Shown here: in pieces, positions 9,339-19,180 of the stretch | Position numbering within the stretch: position 1 is the first letter of the stretch | Layout of the letters: each line of letters begins with the position of its first letter | Assembly (NCBI RefSeq): GCF_011762185.1 | Contig: NZ_JAASQJ010000006.1 | Location: forward strand, 62,001 to 126,000 | From: Dyadobacter arcticus | GTDB lineage: Bacteria; Bacteroidota; Bacteroidia; Cytophagales; Spirosomataceae | Direction of reading: 5' to 3' | Length of the DNA stretch: 64,000 nt | Program-made: the position numbers and the translations under genes | The notes under the pieces: generated by a model | Seen by the model: only the letters and a program-made list of their open reading frames with translations | The model's database searches: none | Told to the model about the DNA's origin: nothing

Positions 9339-12086
9339 CTAATTCCTTCCCAAATTAATATTCATGGTAGTCCCAATCCTGAAAACGGTGTTTTTATACT
9401 TAAACCCTTCAAAGCTATTGGCCACTTCGATGCGAAATGGGAAGCGGATGCCTACGTCGAGGCCGTAGCCTAGTTCGGTGTAATTGTCGGAGGCTGGGGT
9501 GGCCAGGTAATGCAGGAAGAAGTTTTCCTTGATTCCCATGATCCTGAACCAGGTGATTTGTGTCAGCAGGAATTTGCGGAATTCGCTTAAGACGTGGGCT
9601 TCGAAAAATTCTTTCGCAGTGCTGTATTTATAGTAATCCAGCATTCTGAAAGTGCTAACTGGATCGCCAAACTGAAAAAAGAATTGATTGCCTGCAAAAT
9701 GCTGAAAATCCGGAAAGCGGACATTGGCATCATTCAAAAACTTACCGGCAGCCAGCTTATATCGCAACTTGCTTCTCACACCTGTTTCAAATCCGTGCTG
9801 CATGCCGATTTGAACAAAATCATAATCCACATCGCTTCCAAAAGCATCATTGATCCCTTTGCGATAAGTCAACGACAGCTCCGGTGAATCGTCGTCGTAA
9901 AAAGTGGTTTTGCCGCTTTTAATTTTGTACTTCTGCCACGGCTTGTACGAAGCGGTTAAGCCTAAGGTAAGAGCCTGGTGCGGCCGCATCTCGAAGGATG
10001 CTGTACCCGTTTCATCTGTCAGTTCCGCATTAAATGGGATATTGGAAGTAAATGCGCGACGTTTCCAGTCGATCCAGTTGTAGGGGTTCATATCTTTTAC
10101 ATTTCGCAATGCACGTCTGTCGGCATATTCAATGTTCGCTTTTAGTTCGAAATGTTCGTTTTCACGATCGGTTTTAAAATCCAGCCGAACAAAATCTTTT
10201 TCGTATATCTTGATAAAATTCCTTTCCAGGAAAAGCGTCGTAAATGTGTTAAGTAAAGGATGCATGGGGTTTTCACCATTGTACTGCGATATGGCGCTTC
10301 CGCCAGAAAAATTGAATTTATTTCTCTTCCAGCCATAATCGATACCCCCTGTCGCAAGTAACTTTTGTCTGGCGAAGGAGTATCGTGTCAGCGCATTGAT
10401 CGACAAATCCTGCCGTATTTTCGTCTCCCCATTCGCCTTTTTTCCTGCCCCGCTATATTTCAATTTCAGCCCGCCGCCATTCAGTGCAAGACCTTCAACC
10501 GTGTTGATCTGCGCGCCGTAAATCGGACTCACGTAATCCAACCGCCACGGACTTTTCTTGCCCAACCTAAAACTATGGCCGGTAAATACATCCCCGAAAA
10601 ACCCGAAAAAGCTACCCCGACCTTTTTTGTTACTTTTTGTTGTGTCCGATTTGCTTGGCTTTGAATTGCCGTCCTGCGGTTTACTTTTCTCCTGAACTAC
10701 AATAATGCTATCAAGACGAGTATAACTTTTTAATTCCGCCGTCGTCAGCGGCACAGTGCGGATAGAATCCCAAAATGCCATCGTTCGTTTGCTGGCCATG
10801 GTATCCACGGTTGTTGAGTCGTTTCTTGTAAAATTCAGGTCGATGTCTTCACCCTTTTCCTCTTTGGCTTTTAAGTCCTGCTTTTCGTATTCCTTCATCA
10901 GTTTTCGAAGGTTTTTAGCAGAAAATTCCTTTTGCTTGCCGACAACTTCTTCCAATTTCTGAGTTTTAATCTCACGCCCTGAAAGCTTCACTTTTTTGGC
11001 TTCCTCCTTCTCCTTTTTTCCATCGACGACTACTATGTCCGGCCTGAATGTTGGGTTGATCTTCACATTTGTAAATGATTGGGAGATCACAAAATCACCT
11101 TTTCCTTTCAATCCGTAAATACCTCCGGCAACATGAAATTGCTGATTGACAGGCATCCAGGCGCCTTGAACAGGACTGTAAACCTGCTTAATGTCAATGT
11201 TAAAACCGGTGTTTACCGTTTGCAGATCGAGACTGTAAATGCTCCATTCGCCTTCAATGATATGAATAGTACCACGATAAACGCCCTCGCCATAGGATCT
11301 CGGGGTTACCTTGATTTTATTCACTTCGATACCATTTTCCCGAAAAGCACCCTGGTATTCAAACTTATAGTAGGCAAATGCGCGCGGAGATAAGGGCGAT
11401 ACCGCTTTTACAACTTCAGGCTGATAAAAACTGGCGAGTAGATAAGCATTAGGATTGGCGAAACCTTTATCCTGGCTGTTCCGCGCCGCAATCACACGTT
11501 GTTTGTATGAGTTAGGTTGGCGGAAAGTAACTTCTGACACGCTTTCGTTGAGAATAGGTACGCCTTTTTTGAAATTTGTCTCCTTTTCTACCTCTTTTAG
11601 TTCTTTTTTATATAAAAACTCCATCGGCAGATCGGTGATCACAATGGAGGATTTTGAGTAGGCTTTTGCAACATAACTATCCACCTGAAGCAAATGATAG
11701 CGACTCTTCGCGATCGCCCGCCTCATAATAGTATACGCCGGATCTTCATCCCGGTTGCCAATGCGAACCTCGCCCAGGTTAAGCGCCTGCTCTTCCATGG
11801 TAAGGTCAAAAATTTCCATTTTATTTTCAATAGTAAATGCTTTCAACCCGGTTTTAAACCCTAAGTATTGGAAGATAACTTCATGATAACCAGGCTTTAA
11901 ATCGAGCTGATATTTCCCTTCCTCGTTGGAGATCGTGCTGATCTCCGTGCCTTTTACAATGATAGCTGCAAATGGAAGGGGCTCTCCCTTGGTTGTTTTA
12001 ATAACTCCCTTGACGCCACTCTGGGAAAATGCATGGCCAATGGTAATCAAAAGAAGAAAGAAACAAAGCAGGTAACGATTGAGCAT
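9339..12086 (-). CDS. DUF5686 family outer-membrane protein with carboxypeptidase-like N-terminal domain
   Basis: The 915 residues start with a signal peptide (MLNRYLLCFFLLLITIGHAFS) followed by a carboxypeptidase regulatory-like domain (about 24-105; GVIKTTKGEPLPFAAIIVKG) and a long DUF5686 region that ends as a beta-barrel-like stretch (FEGFKYKNTVFRIGTTMNINLGRN). A charged, Lys/Glu-rich insert lies around 370-440. These proteins are common in Bacteroidota and lack the TonB-plug signature; the function is unknown and probably envelope-associated. It follows the helicase gene on the same strand after 94 bp. Confidence 0.85.
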   Translation of the reverse strand: MLNRYLLCFFLLLITIGHAFSQSGVKGVIKTTKGEPLPFAAIIVKGTEISTISNEEGKYQLDLKPGYHEVIFQYLGFKTGLKAFTIENKMEIFDLTMEEQALNLGEVRIGNRDEDPAYTIMRRAIAKSRYHLLQVDSYVAKAYSKSSIVITDLPMEFLYKKELKEVEKETNFKKGVPILNESVSEVTFRQPNSYKQRVIAARNSQDKGFANPNAYLLASFYQPEVVKAVSPLSPRAFAYYKFEYQGAFRENGIEVNKIKVTPRSYGEGVYRGTIHIIEGEWSIYSLDLQTVNTGFNIDIKQVYSPVQGAWMPVNQQFHVAGGIYGLKGKGDFVISQSFTNVKINPTFRPDIVVVDGKKEKEEAKKVKLSGREIKTQKLEEVVGKQKEFSAKNLRKLMKEYEKQDLKAKEEKGEDIDLNFTRNDSTTVDTMASKRTMAFWDSIRTVPLTTAELKSYTRLDSIIVVQEKSKPQDGNSKPSKSDTTKSNKKGRGSFFGFFGDVFTGHSFRLGKKSPWRLDYVSPIYGAQINTVEGLALNGGGLKLKYSGAGKKANGETKIRQDLSINALTRYSFARQKLLATGGIDYGWKRNKFNFSGGSAISQYNGENPMHPLLNTFTTLFLERNFIKIYEKDFVRLDFKTDRENEHFELKANIEYADRRALRNVKDMNPYNWIDWKRRAFTSNIPFNAELTDETGTASFEMRPHQALTLGLTASYKPWQKYKIKSGKTTFYDDDSPELSLTYRKGINDAFGSDVDYDFVQIGMQHGFETGVRSKLRYKLAAGKFLNDANVRFPDFQHFAGNQFFFQFGDPVSTFRMLDYYKYSTAKEFFEAHVLSEFRKFLLTQITWFRIMGIKENFFLHYLATPASDNYTELGYGLDVGIRFPFRIEVANSFEGFKYKNTVFRIGTTMNINLGRN

Positions 12087-12180
12087 AGCGGTTACTTTTC
12101 CGGTTTGAACATGGCTTTTTCAGGCAAGATGCTTTTAAATATAAAGCGGTTGCATGTAAAACAAAACAGAAAGGCAAAAA

Positions 12181-14106
12181 CTAAATGTCGGCAAATTCCC
12201 ATGCGCTCTGATAAGCATTCAGATTTTCGGCATAGGTGATGAAATCCGTGTAAAATTTTAATTGGGAGAGGGTAGCGCTGTCTCCGATCACGACCAGCTT
12301 TTTCTTCGCGCGGGTCATCGCAACATTCATCCTTCGAATGTCAGACAAAAAGCCGATTTCGCCCTCCGCATTGCTCCTGGTCATACTTATATAAACAACA
12401 TCCCTTTCCTGGCCCTGAAAACTATCGATGGTATTGACCGAAATTTTGTCCAGAAACGGCTGCAAGGCCGAAGAATTCGAAAGTTGATCTTTGAGAATGC
12501 TGATCTGCTGTTTGTATGGGGAAATGATGGCGATTGTTGGGAAGTTGTTCGGGTTGGTTCGAGGGTTTGGGATTGCTTCGATGAGCGATGTAACGAGCTG
12601 GGATAAATGTTTGAATAGAAATGCGGCTTCATCTGGGTTTGTTGAGCTGGTGCCTTCGATTTTTTCGTCAAAACCGCAGCCAGCAGTATCAATGAATGTA
12701 AGCGGCTGATCTGTCGGAAACAATGTCCGGTTAGCTACCGAAGCGTGTGCTTTTAATTTATTTTGATAAAATTCTTGGGAAGAAAATCCCATAATCGCCT
12801 CATTCATACGGTACTGCTCTTCCAAAAGAACGACAGACTCCGGATGCAGCTCCACACATTTTTCCAATAGTGTTTTACTCAAACCATTCCTTGCCGCCTC
12901 GCTCGATTTGATCGTCGGTGCGAGTTGAAAATGATCTCCTGCCAGTATTACCTTTTCAGCTTTTAAAATTGTTATCCAGCAAGCCGGTTCCAACGCCTGC
13001 CCTGCTTCATCAATGACGACTGTATCGTACTTGAGGTTCCTAACCGTGTAATGATTGGCGCCGACCAACGTAGCGGTCACTACCTGCGCTTTTTCCAATA
13101 CGTCGTCAATCACATATTGTTCGATTTTCCCCACGTCTTTCATGATCCGGTGGGCTTCATCAAAAAGGGCTTTCCGCTGATCGCGCTCCGATTTTCCAAA
13201 CTGACGTTTGTACTTATGCGCCAGATTCTTGTATTCACTTGCCTGTTTCTTCAAGGTTTTCACTTCCTTCATTCCCGCGTGCGACGTCATTTTGCTGTCC
13301 AGCGTAAGCGACATTAACCGCTCCGAAACACGGATCGGGTTGCCCACACGGATGACATTAAGACCTTCTTCGCTCAATTTTTCGCTTAAAAGATCCACGG
13401 CGGTGTTACTGGGCGCAACCACCAGTATTTTCTTGTGATCGCGTTCGATCAATTCCTTTATTGCCTGAACCAAAGTAGTCGTCTTTCCGGTGCCGGGCGG
13501 CCCATGGACAATTGCCAGCTCGTTTCCCGAAAGGATTTTGGTGACTGCTTCATTTTGAAAAGCATTCAGTTTTGGATTTTCGACCCTGATTAGGGAAGGG
13601 TGAAATGTCGGTGCTTTTTCGCCAATCAGTACTTTCACCAAATGACCTTCTTTTTCGTCCTCGGCCATTGCATCAGCGGCTTTGAGCGCATTTTGCATCT
13701 CATCGTAGCTGTTATCATCGAAAAGCAAATCCACTCCCAGCTTTCCGTCTCTTGACCATTCGGGTAGTTCGTCGGCACGTAATGTGATTTTCAGCCGGTT
13801 GCCGCTCTGGTGGGAAATGATTCCTTCAACACGGTCCTTTTTCGGATCGTGGTTGCTGAACAAAACGGCAGGCATACCAAAACGCAATTGATGCGGGACA
13901 TCCAAATGTGTCGTTCTTTCGATTTCAACGGAAACGTAATCGCCTCTTGTCATTTCGTTTCCCCGGATGGCGATAGGGTACCATGCCAGCCCGTTCGCAC
14001 GACGCTCGGAAACAGAAGACATCTCGGTAAGCCGTAAATAGGATTGCTTGTCCTCTTCCCGCTCAGTTTTTAGTAACTCGGATAGCTTCTTGAAATATGA
14101 ATTCAT
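12181..14106 (-). CDS. Superfamily 1 DNA/RNA helicase (UPF1/IGHMBP2-like)
   Basis: Motifs of the UPF1-like SF1 group are all present: Walker A (VHGPPGTGKTTTL, about residue 200), motif Ia/Ib (VVAPSNTAVDLL), Walker B DEAG (VVIDEAGQALEPA), motif III (GDHFQLAPT), motif IV (LLEEQYRMNEAIMGF), and motifs V and VI (VNTIDSFQGQERDVV, RRMNVAMTRAKKKLVVIGD). An N-terminal beta-barrel-like region precedes the ATPase, as in IGHMBP2. The ATG at 14106 (MNSYFKK) is chosen over a TTG eight codons upstream, which would overlap the exporter stop. Predicted cytoplasmic; the substrate (DNA or RNA) is not settled. Confidence 0.9.
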   Translation of the reverse strand: MNSYFKKLSELLKTEREEDKQSYLRLTEMSSVSERRANGLAWYPIAIRGNEMTRGDYVSVEIERTTHLDVPHQLRFGMPAVLFSNHDPKKDRVEGIISHQSGNRLKITLRADELPEWSRDGKLGVDLLFDDNSYDEMQNALKAADAMAEDEKEGHLVKVLIGEKAPTFHPSLIRVENPKLNAFQNEAVTKILSGNELAIVHGPPGTGKTTTLVQAIKELIERDHKKILVVAPSNTAVDLLSEKLSEEGLNVIRVGNPIRVSERLMSLTLDSKMTSHAGMKEVKTLKKQASEYKNLAHKYKRQFGKSERDQRKALFDEAHRIMKDVGKIEQYVIDDVLEKAQVVTATLVGANHYTVRNLKYDTVVIDEAGQALEPACWITILKAEKVILAGDHFQLAPTIKSSEAARNGLSKTLLEKCVELHPESVVLLEEQYRMNEAIMGFSSQEFYQNKLKAHASVANRTLFPTDQPLTFIDTAGCGFDEKIEGTSSTNPDEAAFLFKHLSQLVTSLIEAIPNPRTNPNNFPTIAIISPYKQQISILKDQLSNSSALQPFLDKISVNTIDSFQGQERDVVYISMTRSNAEGEIGFLSDIRRMNVAMTRAKKKLVVIGDSATLSQLKFYTDFITYAENLNAYQSAWEFADI

Positions 14107-14126
14107 TGTTATTTCTTCAAATCTTC

Positions 14127-15356
14127 TCAATGCATAACTCCTGCATCCGCGCCTTCCTGTACTGCTACTTTCTGCGTAATAAATCGCCTTCCCACCAATA
14201 GGATCATCAGCGCAATGGAAGCGGAAATTGCCATTGAACCTACCATCGGAACAATTGAAGGTACTTCAAACAGACTTATGGCGATGGAAATGAGCGTTCC
14301 AGCGCCCATTTGAAACGCACCCATCAAAGCGGAGGCACTTCCTGCATTTTTCGAGAAGGGCGCCAGGGATAGCGCTGCCGCATTGGGGTAAGTATAACCG
14401 ACGCAGCAGAGAAAAAAGAATAAGAAGACAATGGTGGTAGGTAATGTGAGCAGACCATTTGATGCGGCTGCCAGAAAAGTAAACGAAATGATAACCTGGC
14501 AGATCAATGCCAGATTAACCACCTGCTCACTGCTGAATTTTCTCAAAAACAGAGTATTAAGCTGACTGGATCCAATAAAACCAACGGATAGGAAGGCAAA
14601 GATCCACCCATACGTCTGTTCATTGGTATGAAAAACCTCCATAAAAACCAGAGGCGATCCTGATACATAAGCGAACAGCCCCGCAAATGCGACTGCACCG
14701 GTTAATGAATAAGTAATGAATTGCGGCTCGCGGACGACAGCAATGAAATTCTGAATGATCGGTCCGGGTTTTAAAGACATTGATTTATCCGGTTTATAGC
14801 TGTCTGGCAGCCACAGAATGGTTGCAGCCAATATGGCGACGCCCATGACGGCCAATATCCAGAACACTGCATGCCAGCCAAATGCCGAGGTAACGTATCC
14901 ACCCACCGTCGGCGCGATCATTGGAGAAACGCCTACTACCAGAAGCAGCAAAGAAAAGACTTTAGCATTTTCATTGACCGGAAAAAGATCGCGAACCATT
15001 GCAACGGAAGCCACAGTAGCCGCACAGCTTCCAATCGCCTGGATGATCCGAAGTACGATCAAACCTTCAATGCTATCAGTTAATGCACAGCCAATGGATG
15101 CAATAATGTAAATGCAAAGTCCGATAAACAACGGCTTTTTACGCCCAAACCTGTCCAGGAGCGGGCCATATAACAATTGGCCGAATGATATTCCGATAAA
15201 AAACCCGGATAATGAGAGGGATACTTTGGCGGCAGTGGTGTGCAGGTCTTTGGCTATTGCCGGAAAACCCGGTAGGTACATATCAATGGAAAAAGGGCCG
15301 AGTGCAGTAAGACTTCCGAGAATAAGAATTAAAAAAAAGTATGTTTTTTTAGTCAT
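14127..15356 (-). CDS. Bcr/CflA-type multidrug MFS exporter
   Basis: This protein has twelve hydrophobic segments and the hallmark of the Bcr/CflA drug:H+ antiporter group in TM1 (GPFSIDMYLPGFP), plus the MFS loop motif A (GPLLDRFGRKKPLFIG) and motif C-like VGVSPMIAPTVGGYV. The start MTKKTYFF at 15356 is preferred over an upstream in-frame codon because the signal-like TM1 follows directly; this gives 409 residues, normal for the family. The helicase gene starts 20 bp downstream, so the two may be co-transcribed. Substrate unknown; it could export drugs or metabolites. Confidence 0.88.
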   Translation of the reverse strand: MTKKTYFFLILILGSLTALGPFSIDMYLPGFPAIAKDLHTTAAKVSLSLSGFFIGISFGQLLYGPLLDRFGRKKPLFIGLCIYIIASIGCALTDSIEGLIVLRIIQAIGSCAATVASVAMVRDLFPVNENAKVFSLLLLVVGVSPMIAPTVGGYVTSAFGWHAVFWILAVMGVAILAATILWLPDSYKPDKSMSLKPGPIIQNFIAVVREPQFITYSLTGAVAFAGLFAYVSGSPLVFMEVFHTNEQTYGWIFAFLSVGFIGSSQLNTLFLRKFSSEQVVNLALICQVIISFTFLAAASNGLLTLPTTIVFLFFFLCCVGYTYPNAAALSLAPFSKNAGSASALMGAFQMGAGTLISIAISLFEVPSIVPMVGSMAISASIALMILLVGRRFITQKVAVQEGADAGVMH

Positions 15357-15448
15357 CAGGATTATTGTGGTGTAGAACCGGGATAACGTGGATGCCCACT
15401 GGCAGGTTCGGGAATACACGCACATTCACGATTAAGTGCAATAAAAAC

Positions 15449-15476
15449 AAAAAAGGCGCCGGTTTTTGCCGATGCC
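15449..15476 (-). terminator. Rho-independent terminator of the small-gene unit
   Basis: Read on the minus strand, GGCATCGG pairs with CCGGCGCC (one mismatch, one G-T) around a CAAAAA loop and is followed by six T and further T-rich sequence. It lies about 100 bp after the stop of the 63-residue gene and before the exporter start. Confidence 0.65.
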
Positions 15477-15508
15477 CTCTTCACTTTCATGGTAACAGAT
15501 AATTACGC

Positions 15509-15592
15509 TGCGACCTTTTGTATGCGACCTTTTCTAGGCGACCTTTTCTAGGCGACCTCTTCTAGGCGACCTTTTCTAGGCGACCCATTCTA
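15509..15592. repeat. Six tandem copies of a 14-bp unit
   Basis: Units of consensus GGCGACCTTTTCTA run without gaps at 15509, 15523, 15537, 15551, 15565 and 15579. Copies 3 and 5 are identical and the others differ at 1-3 positions. On the minus strand the array begins in the last codons of the 63-residue gene, supplies its TAG stop, and continues through the 3' untranslated part up to the terminator. The unit length is not a multiple of three, so it cannot be a protein repeat. Confidence 0.95.
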
Positions 15593-15767
15593 ATTTGCTA
15601 TAAACTTCTCTTTGAGTTTCACTTACGGCATACGGCACCTTATTTTTTAAATAAATAATGCAACCGCGGCCCTTCTTAATCGGTGCTATTTTTACTACGT
15701 CTTCCCTGTGAATGATAATATTGATGAGCTTTTGCCCAAGTAACCTGAAAGTACCTGACTGTACCAT
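15576..15767 (-). CDS. Small unknown protein, 63 aa
   Basis: ATG at 15767. The protein is short and basic, without signal peptide or membrane segment, with beta-strand-like alternation (INIIIHREDVVKIAPIKK, CIIYLKNKVPYAV), reminiscent in layout only of small FlbD/LytTR-like beta folds. It follows a second small gene by 27 bp and ends inside the 14-bp repeat array, which provides the stop. A good terminator downstream supports real transcription. No family recognised. Confidence 0.5.
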   Translation of the reverse strand: MVQSGTFRLLGQKLINIIIHREDVVKIAPIKKGRGCIIYLKNKVPYAVSETQREVYSKLEWVA

Positions 15768-15794
15768 AACTGTTTGATCAAAAAAGTTTGTGCT

Positions 15795-16043
15795 TTATGC
15801 AATACCACTTAATGAACTTCCCGACTTCAAATACAACAAAAAGTAATCTTTGGAAATTAAGAAATAACCCAGGTCATGCCTGTTACTTGATTGTAGAAAA
15901 TCTGCCACCTCTCTTTGGGCATCTGATTCAGTTTTGGCACCGGATACGGTAAGTACTGCGCCTGGCTTAAGTGTATTAATTGCGTTGTTACCTAATGAAG
16001 CAACCATAGCGATATTTGGGTTAAGGTTTATTCTTCCGTTCAA
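15795..16043 (-). CDS. Small unknown protein, about 70-82 aa
   Basis: The frame can start at a TTG (16043) or, more conventionally, at an ATG at 16007, giving 82 or 70 residues. The sequence has no signal peptide, a Gly/Ser-containing C-terminus and a central amphipathic part (TESDAQREVADFLQSS). It is the first of two small genes with 27-bp spacing on one strand. No family recognised; coding status rests on the open frame, spacing and shared terminator. Confidence 0.4.
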   Translation of the reverse strand: MNGRINLNPNIAMVASLGNNAINTLKPGAVLTVSGAKTESDAQREVADFLQSSNRHDLGYFLISKDYFLLYLKSGSSLSGIA

Positions 16044-16324
16044 TTGATTTCGATCTGTTTTAGAAATAAATGTGCCAGACTAACAGAATTTTTAAACGTA
16101 TAGAATATCCAAATAGCTATGATGTTTAACTTTTGAATGAAAATACAGAACTAAATATTTGAATACAAGCATTTTACGAAATTTGGTAAAAAGTTTAAAA
16201 ACTTTGTAACCGGCTACACTTCATACGCTTTCTCATACACTTCGACCAGCCAATTCTAAACTTCGGTTGACTTCGGTTTTCGGTGCTTTTTTTTCTGTCC
16301 AATTTTGGGTAAAACAAAAGCAAA

Positions 16325-18499
16325 ATGAAAACCTATCTGATCTCCCTGCTTCTATTAATCGCTTCCATTGCGTCGGCGCAAACGACGATTTCCGGAAAAG
16401 TGACAGATCAAAAAGGCGAGGCAATCCCAGGCGCGAATGTTACGCTGAAAGGTACTTATGATGGTACTTCCTCGGACGCTGATGGAAACTTCGCGTTCGC
16501 CACCGACGAAACCGGCTTACAAGTTGTCAGCATTCAGGCACTTGGATTTAAGACGCAGGAAATAAGCATTACCTGCTCCGGCCAGCCAGTCAATTTGAAA
16601 ACAGCGCTTGCGGAGAGCATTAACCTGCTCACGGCTGTTACCATTACAGCTGGTGCCATGGAAGCCAATGATGAGAAAAAGTCGGTTGTTTTGAAACCAA
16701 TAGATATCGTCACCACTTCCGGCGCAATGGGCGATATCACGGCCGCATTGCTCACATTACCAGGAACTTCAACGGTCGGCAACGATGGGCGGTTGTTTGT
16801 GAGAGGCGGCGATGCTTCCGAAACCGCTATTTACATCGATGGCTTGCAAGTAGGCAATGCATTTGGCAGTACTGCTTCCAATGTTCCGACCAGGACCCGT
16901 TTCAGCCCAAACCTCTTCAAAGGATCGTTTTTCAGCACAGGCGGATATTCCGCGGAATACGGACAGGCACTTTCCTCAGCCTTAGCCCTGAATACACTCG
17001 ATTTACCATTGCGAAATCAGGGTGATATCAGCGTTATGTCGCTTGGAGGCGGCTATTCGCAGACTTTGGTTGGCAAACAAAATGCGTTGAATGCTTCCGG
17101 GAATTACTATAACCTTGCTCCTTACCAATCATTGGTGAAACAAAATTTTGATTGGGAAAAAAGCCCGTCCAGCTGGGATTCAGAGATTTCATTAAGACAA
17201 AAGTGGGGAAATGCGGAAAAAGGTAGATCAGGTTTTATCAAAGCCTACTTCCATACTGAAGGAAACGGGATGACGATCTGGCAAAAAGTGCCGGGTGGGT
17301 CGGCGGGCGATGGCCGTGGTGATCGCGTTCAACTCAATAACCGCTATTCTTATGGCAACATTTCATTGAAACATTCAGGAAATAAGGGCTGGTTTTTTTA
17401 TGGCGGGATGGCTTTTTCTCATAACCGCGATAAATTCAACATTAATCTGGATCCGATCCGCCAGATCAACCAGCTCGTTCATACCAAAGCAGTTGCGGTT
17501 AAAGATTTCTCGCCGCAGTTTTCTCTGAAAAATGGATTGGAATGGTATGTAAAATCTTACTCTGAAGCGTTGCCTAACGCAAACCTAAAAAGAAGGTACA
17601 CTGATCACCAGGTCAACCATTTCATCGAGGCAACTTACTATTTCAGCAACCGGCTGATTATGGTGGGTGGATTGAGAACGGGACACAGCTCTTTGGCCAA
17701 TCAGACCTGGGTTACGCCAAGATTTTCGGTTGCCTATAAACTAGAAAATCAGGGGCAGTTCTCTTTTGCGGCTGGAAAATTCAAACAGTTACCAGAGGAG
17801 AAAATCAGGGTTTTGCAAACAGACCTGAGAAATACAGCCGCCACACATTACATTCTTAATTACTTCATCGTCAGCAACAATCGCACATTCAGGGCTGAAT
17901 CTTTTTACAAGATTTATGATAACCTTGTTACATACAAAGGATTACCAGCTAACCCAAAAAACATTACCCAGAATGGCGCCGGGTTTGCAAGAGGAATTGA
18001 TTTTTTCTATCGGGACAAAAAAACCATCGGCGGCACCGATTTCTGGATCACATATAGTTTTGTAGACAGCAAACGCCGGTTTGCCAATTATGAAACAAAA
18101 GTGCAGCCATCCTTTGCGCCCAAACACAATGGCTCAGTGGTAGCCAAATATTTCGTAAGTGCATTGAAATCACAGCTCGGCACTTCCTGGTCATGGAATA
18201 GCGGCTATCCTTTCAATAACCCAAATCTTGCGGATGAAATGCAAAGCAAAACAAAGGTTTACTCCGACCTGAGTTTAAGCTGGAGTTACCTGCCCAAACC
18301 AAATGTGATCGTTCACGTCGCCTGCTCCAATGTACTCGGCAGAAGCAATGTATTTGGTTACCGCTACGCTTCGCAGCCCGATGAAACCGGCACATTCCAG
18401 AGCCTTCCGATAAGCCAGGGCGCCAAGCGGTTTGCATTCATCGGACTCTTCATTACCCTTTCCAAAGACAAAGCAGCAAACAATCTGAACAACTTATAA
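16325..18499 (+). CDS. TonB-dependent receptor with carboxypeptidase-like N-terminal domain
   Basis: The 724 residues start with a signal peptide (cleavage near ASAQ, residue 19), then a carboxypeptidase regulatory-like domain (about 20-100; VTDQKGEAIPGANVTLKG), a plug domain (about 125-220; DITAALLTLPGTSTVGNDG, LFVRGGDASETAIYIDGL) and a beta-barrel. It is shorter than SusC and has no SusD partner. It heads a four-gene plus-strand series (TPR protein, LytS kinase, LytTR regulator), with 23 bp to the next gene. Substrate unknown; the neighbours suggest that signal and transport may be linked. Confidence 0.9.
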   Translation: MKTYLISLLLLIASIASAQTTISGKVTDQKGEAIPGANVTLKGTYDGTSSDADGNFAFATDETGLQVVSIQALGFKTQEISITCSGQPVNLKTALAESINLLTAVTITAGAMEANDEKKSVVLKPIDIVTTSGAMGDITAALLTLPGTSTVGNDGRLFVRGGDASETAIYIDGLQVGNAFGSTASNVPTRTRFSPNLFKGSFFSTGGYSAEYGQALSSALALNTLDLPLRNQGDISVMSLGGGYSQTLVGKQNALNASGNYYNLAPYQSLVKQNFDWEKSPSSWDSEISLRQKWGNAEKGRSGFIKAYFHTEGNGMTIWQKVPGGSAGDGRGDRVQLNNRYSYGNISLKHSGNKGWFFYGGMAFSHNRDKFNINLDPIRQINQLVHTKAVAVKDFSPQFSLKNGLEWYVKSYSEALPNANLKRRYTDHQVNHFIEATYYFSNRLIMVGGLRTGHSSLANQTWVTPRFSVAYKLENQGQFSFAAGKFKQLPEEKIRVLQTDLRNTAATHYILNYFIVSNNRTFRAESFYKIYDNLVTYKGLPANPKNITQNGAGFARGIDFFYRDKKTIGGTDFWITYSFVDSKRRFANYETKVQPSFAPKHNGSVVAKYFVSALKSQLGTSWSWNSGYPFNNPNLADEMQSKTKVYSDLSLSWSYLPKPNVIVHVACSNVLGRSNVFGYRYASQPDETGTFQSLPISQGAKRFAFIGLFITLSKDKAANNLNNL

Positions 18500-18522
18500 T
18501 CAATCAATTAACCAACAAAAAA

Positions 18523-19176
18523 ATGAAAAAGCTAACCATTATCCTGGCATTATTATTCCTGAATGTATGCTTTGCAATCGCACAGGATTCGCCTTACCAA
18601 AAAGCGATGAAAAAGGAAATCGCCAAAGTCATTGAAGCCGATTCTCTTCCGGAATTGCAACAATCCGCCAATGCATTTGCAAGGATTTCCGAACTTAACC
18701 TCAAAGAATGGCAGCCGCTGTATTACAATGCACTGGCTTATACTTATCAGGGACTAAATGCCACTCTCACATCCGATAAAAAAGATGAAGCGCTTGACGC
18801 TGCCGACGCATTGGTCAAAAAAGCGGATGCGCTTTCTCCAAATAATGTAGAAATCGTCACTTTGCAGGGATTTGTGATCATGGCAAAACTAAGCGCCGAT
18901 CCTGCCAGCAGAGGCCAAAGTTTATCAGGCCAGGTGATGCAAACATTTGGTCGGGCTTTGAGTATCGACAATAAAAATCCGCGCGCTCTGATACTAATGG
19001 CGCAAATGGAAGCGGGTATGGCGAAATTCTTTGGCACAGGTCCCGAAAAAGCGTGTGGCCTGGCAAAGCAAAGTGCCGACATATTCGTCGCACAGGACGA
19101 GGAAGCATTAAAAGCGGCTATATTGCCAACCTGGGGAAAAAGTCTTGCGGAACAAATGGTTAAAAATTGCAAATAA
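18523..19176 (+). CDS. Periplasmic TPR-like protein of unknown function
   Basis: The 217 residues comprise a signal peptide (MKKLTIILALLFLNVCFAIAQ) and an all-helical Ala-rich body with TPR-like pairs (LKEWQPLYYNALAYTYQG, ALDAADALVKKADALSPNN, NKNPRALILMAQMEAGMAKF). Four cysteine-free helices and a C-terminal WGKSLAEQMVKNCK follow. It lies 23 bp after the TonB receptor and 4 bp before the kinase gene, so it is part of the same unit. The role is perhaps as a periplasmic partner of the receptor or the sensor; this is inference. Confidence 0.75.
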   Translation: MKKLTIILALLFLNVCFAIAQDSPYQKAMKKEIAKVIEADSLPELQQSANAFARISELNLKEWQPLYYNALAYTYQGLNATLTSDKKDEALDAADALVKKADALSPNNVEIVTLQGFVIMAKLSADPASRGQSLSGQVMQTFGRALSIDNKNPRALILMAQMEAGMAKFFGTGPEKACGLAKQSADIFVAQDEEALKAAILPTWGKSLAEQMVKNCK

Positions 19177-19180
19177 TGGT

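Noticed and set aside
14107-14130. Helicase start at a TTG overlapping the exporter stop.
   Set aside because: An ATG eight codons downstream gives a family-typical N-terminus and normal spacing.
15509-15592. The 14-bp array as a CRISPR array.
   Set aside because: Units are contiguous with no spacers, too short, and no cas genes are present.
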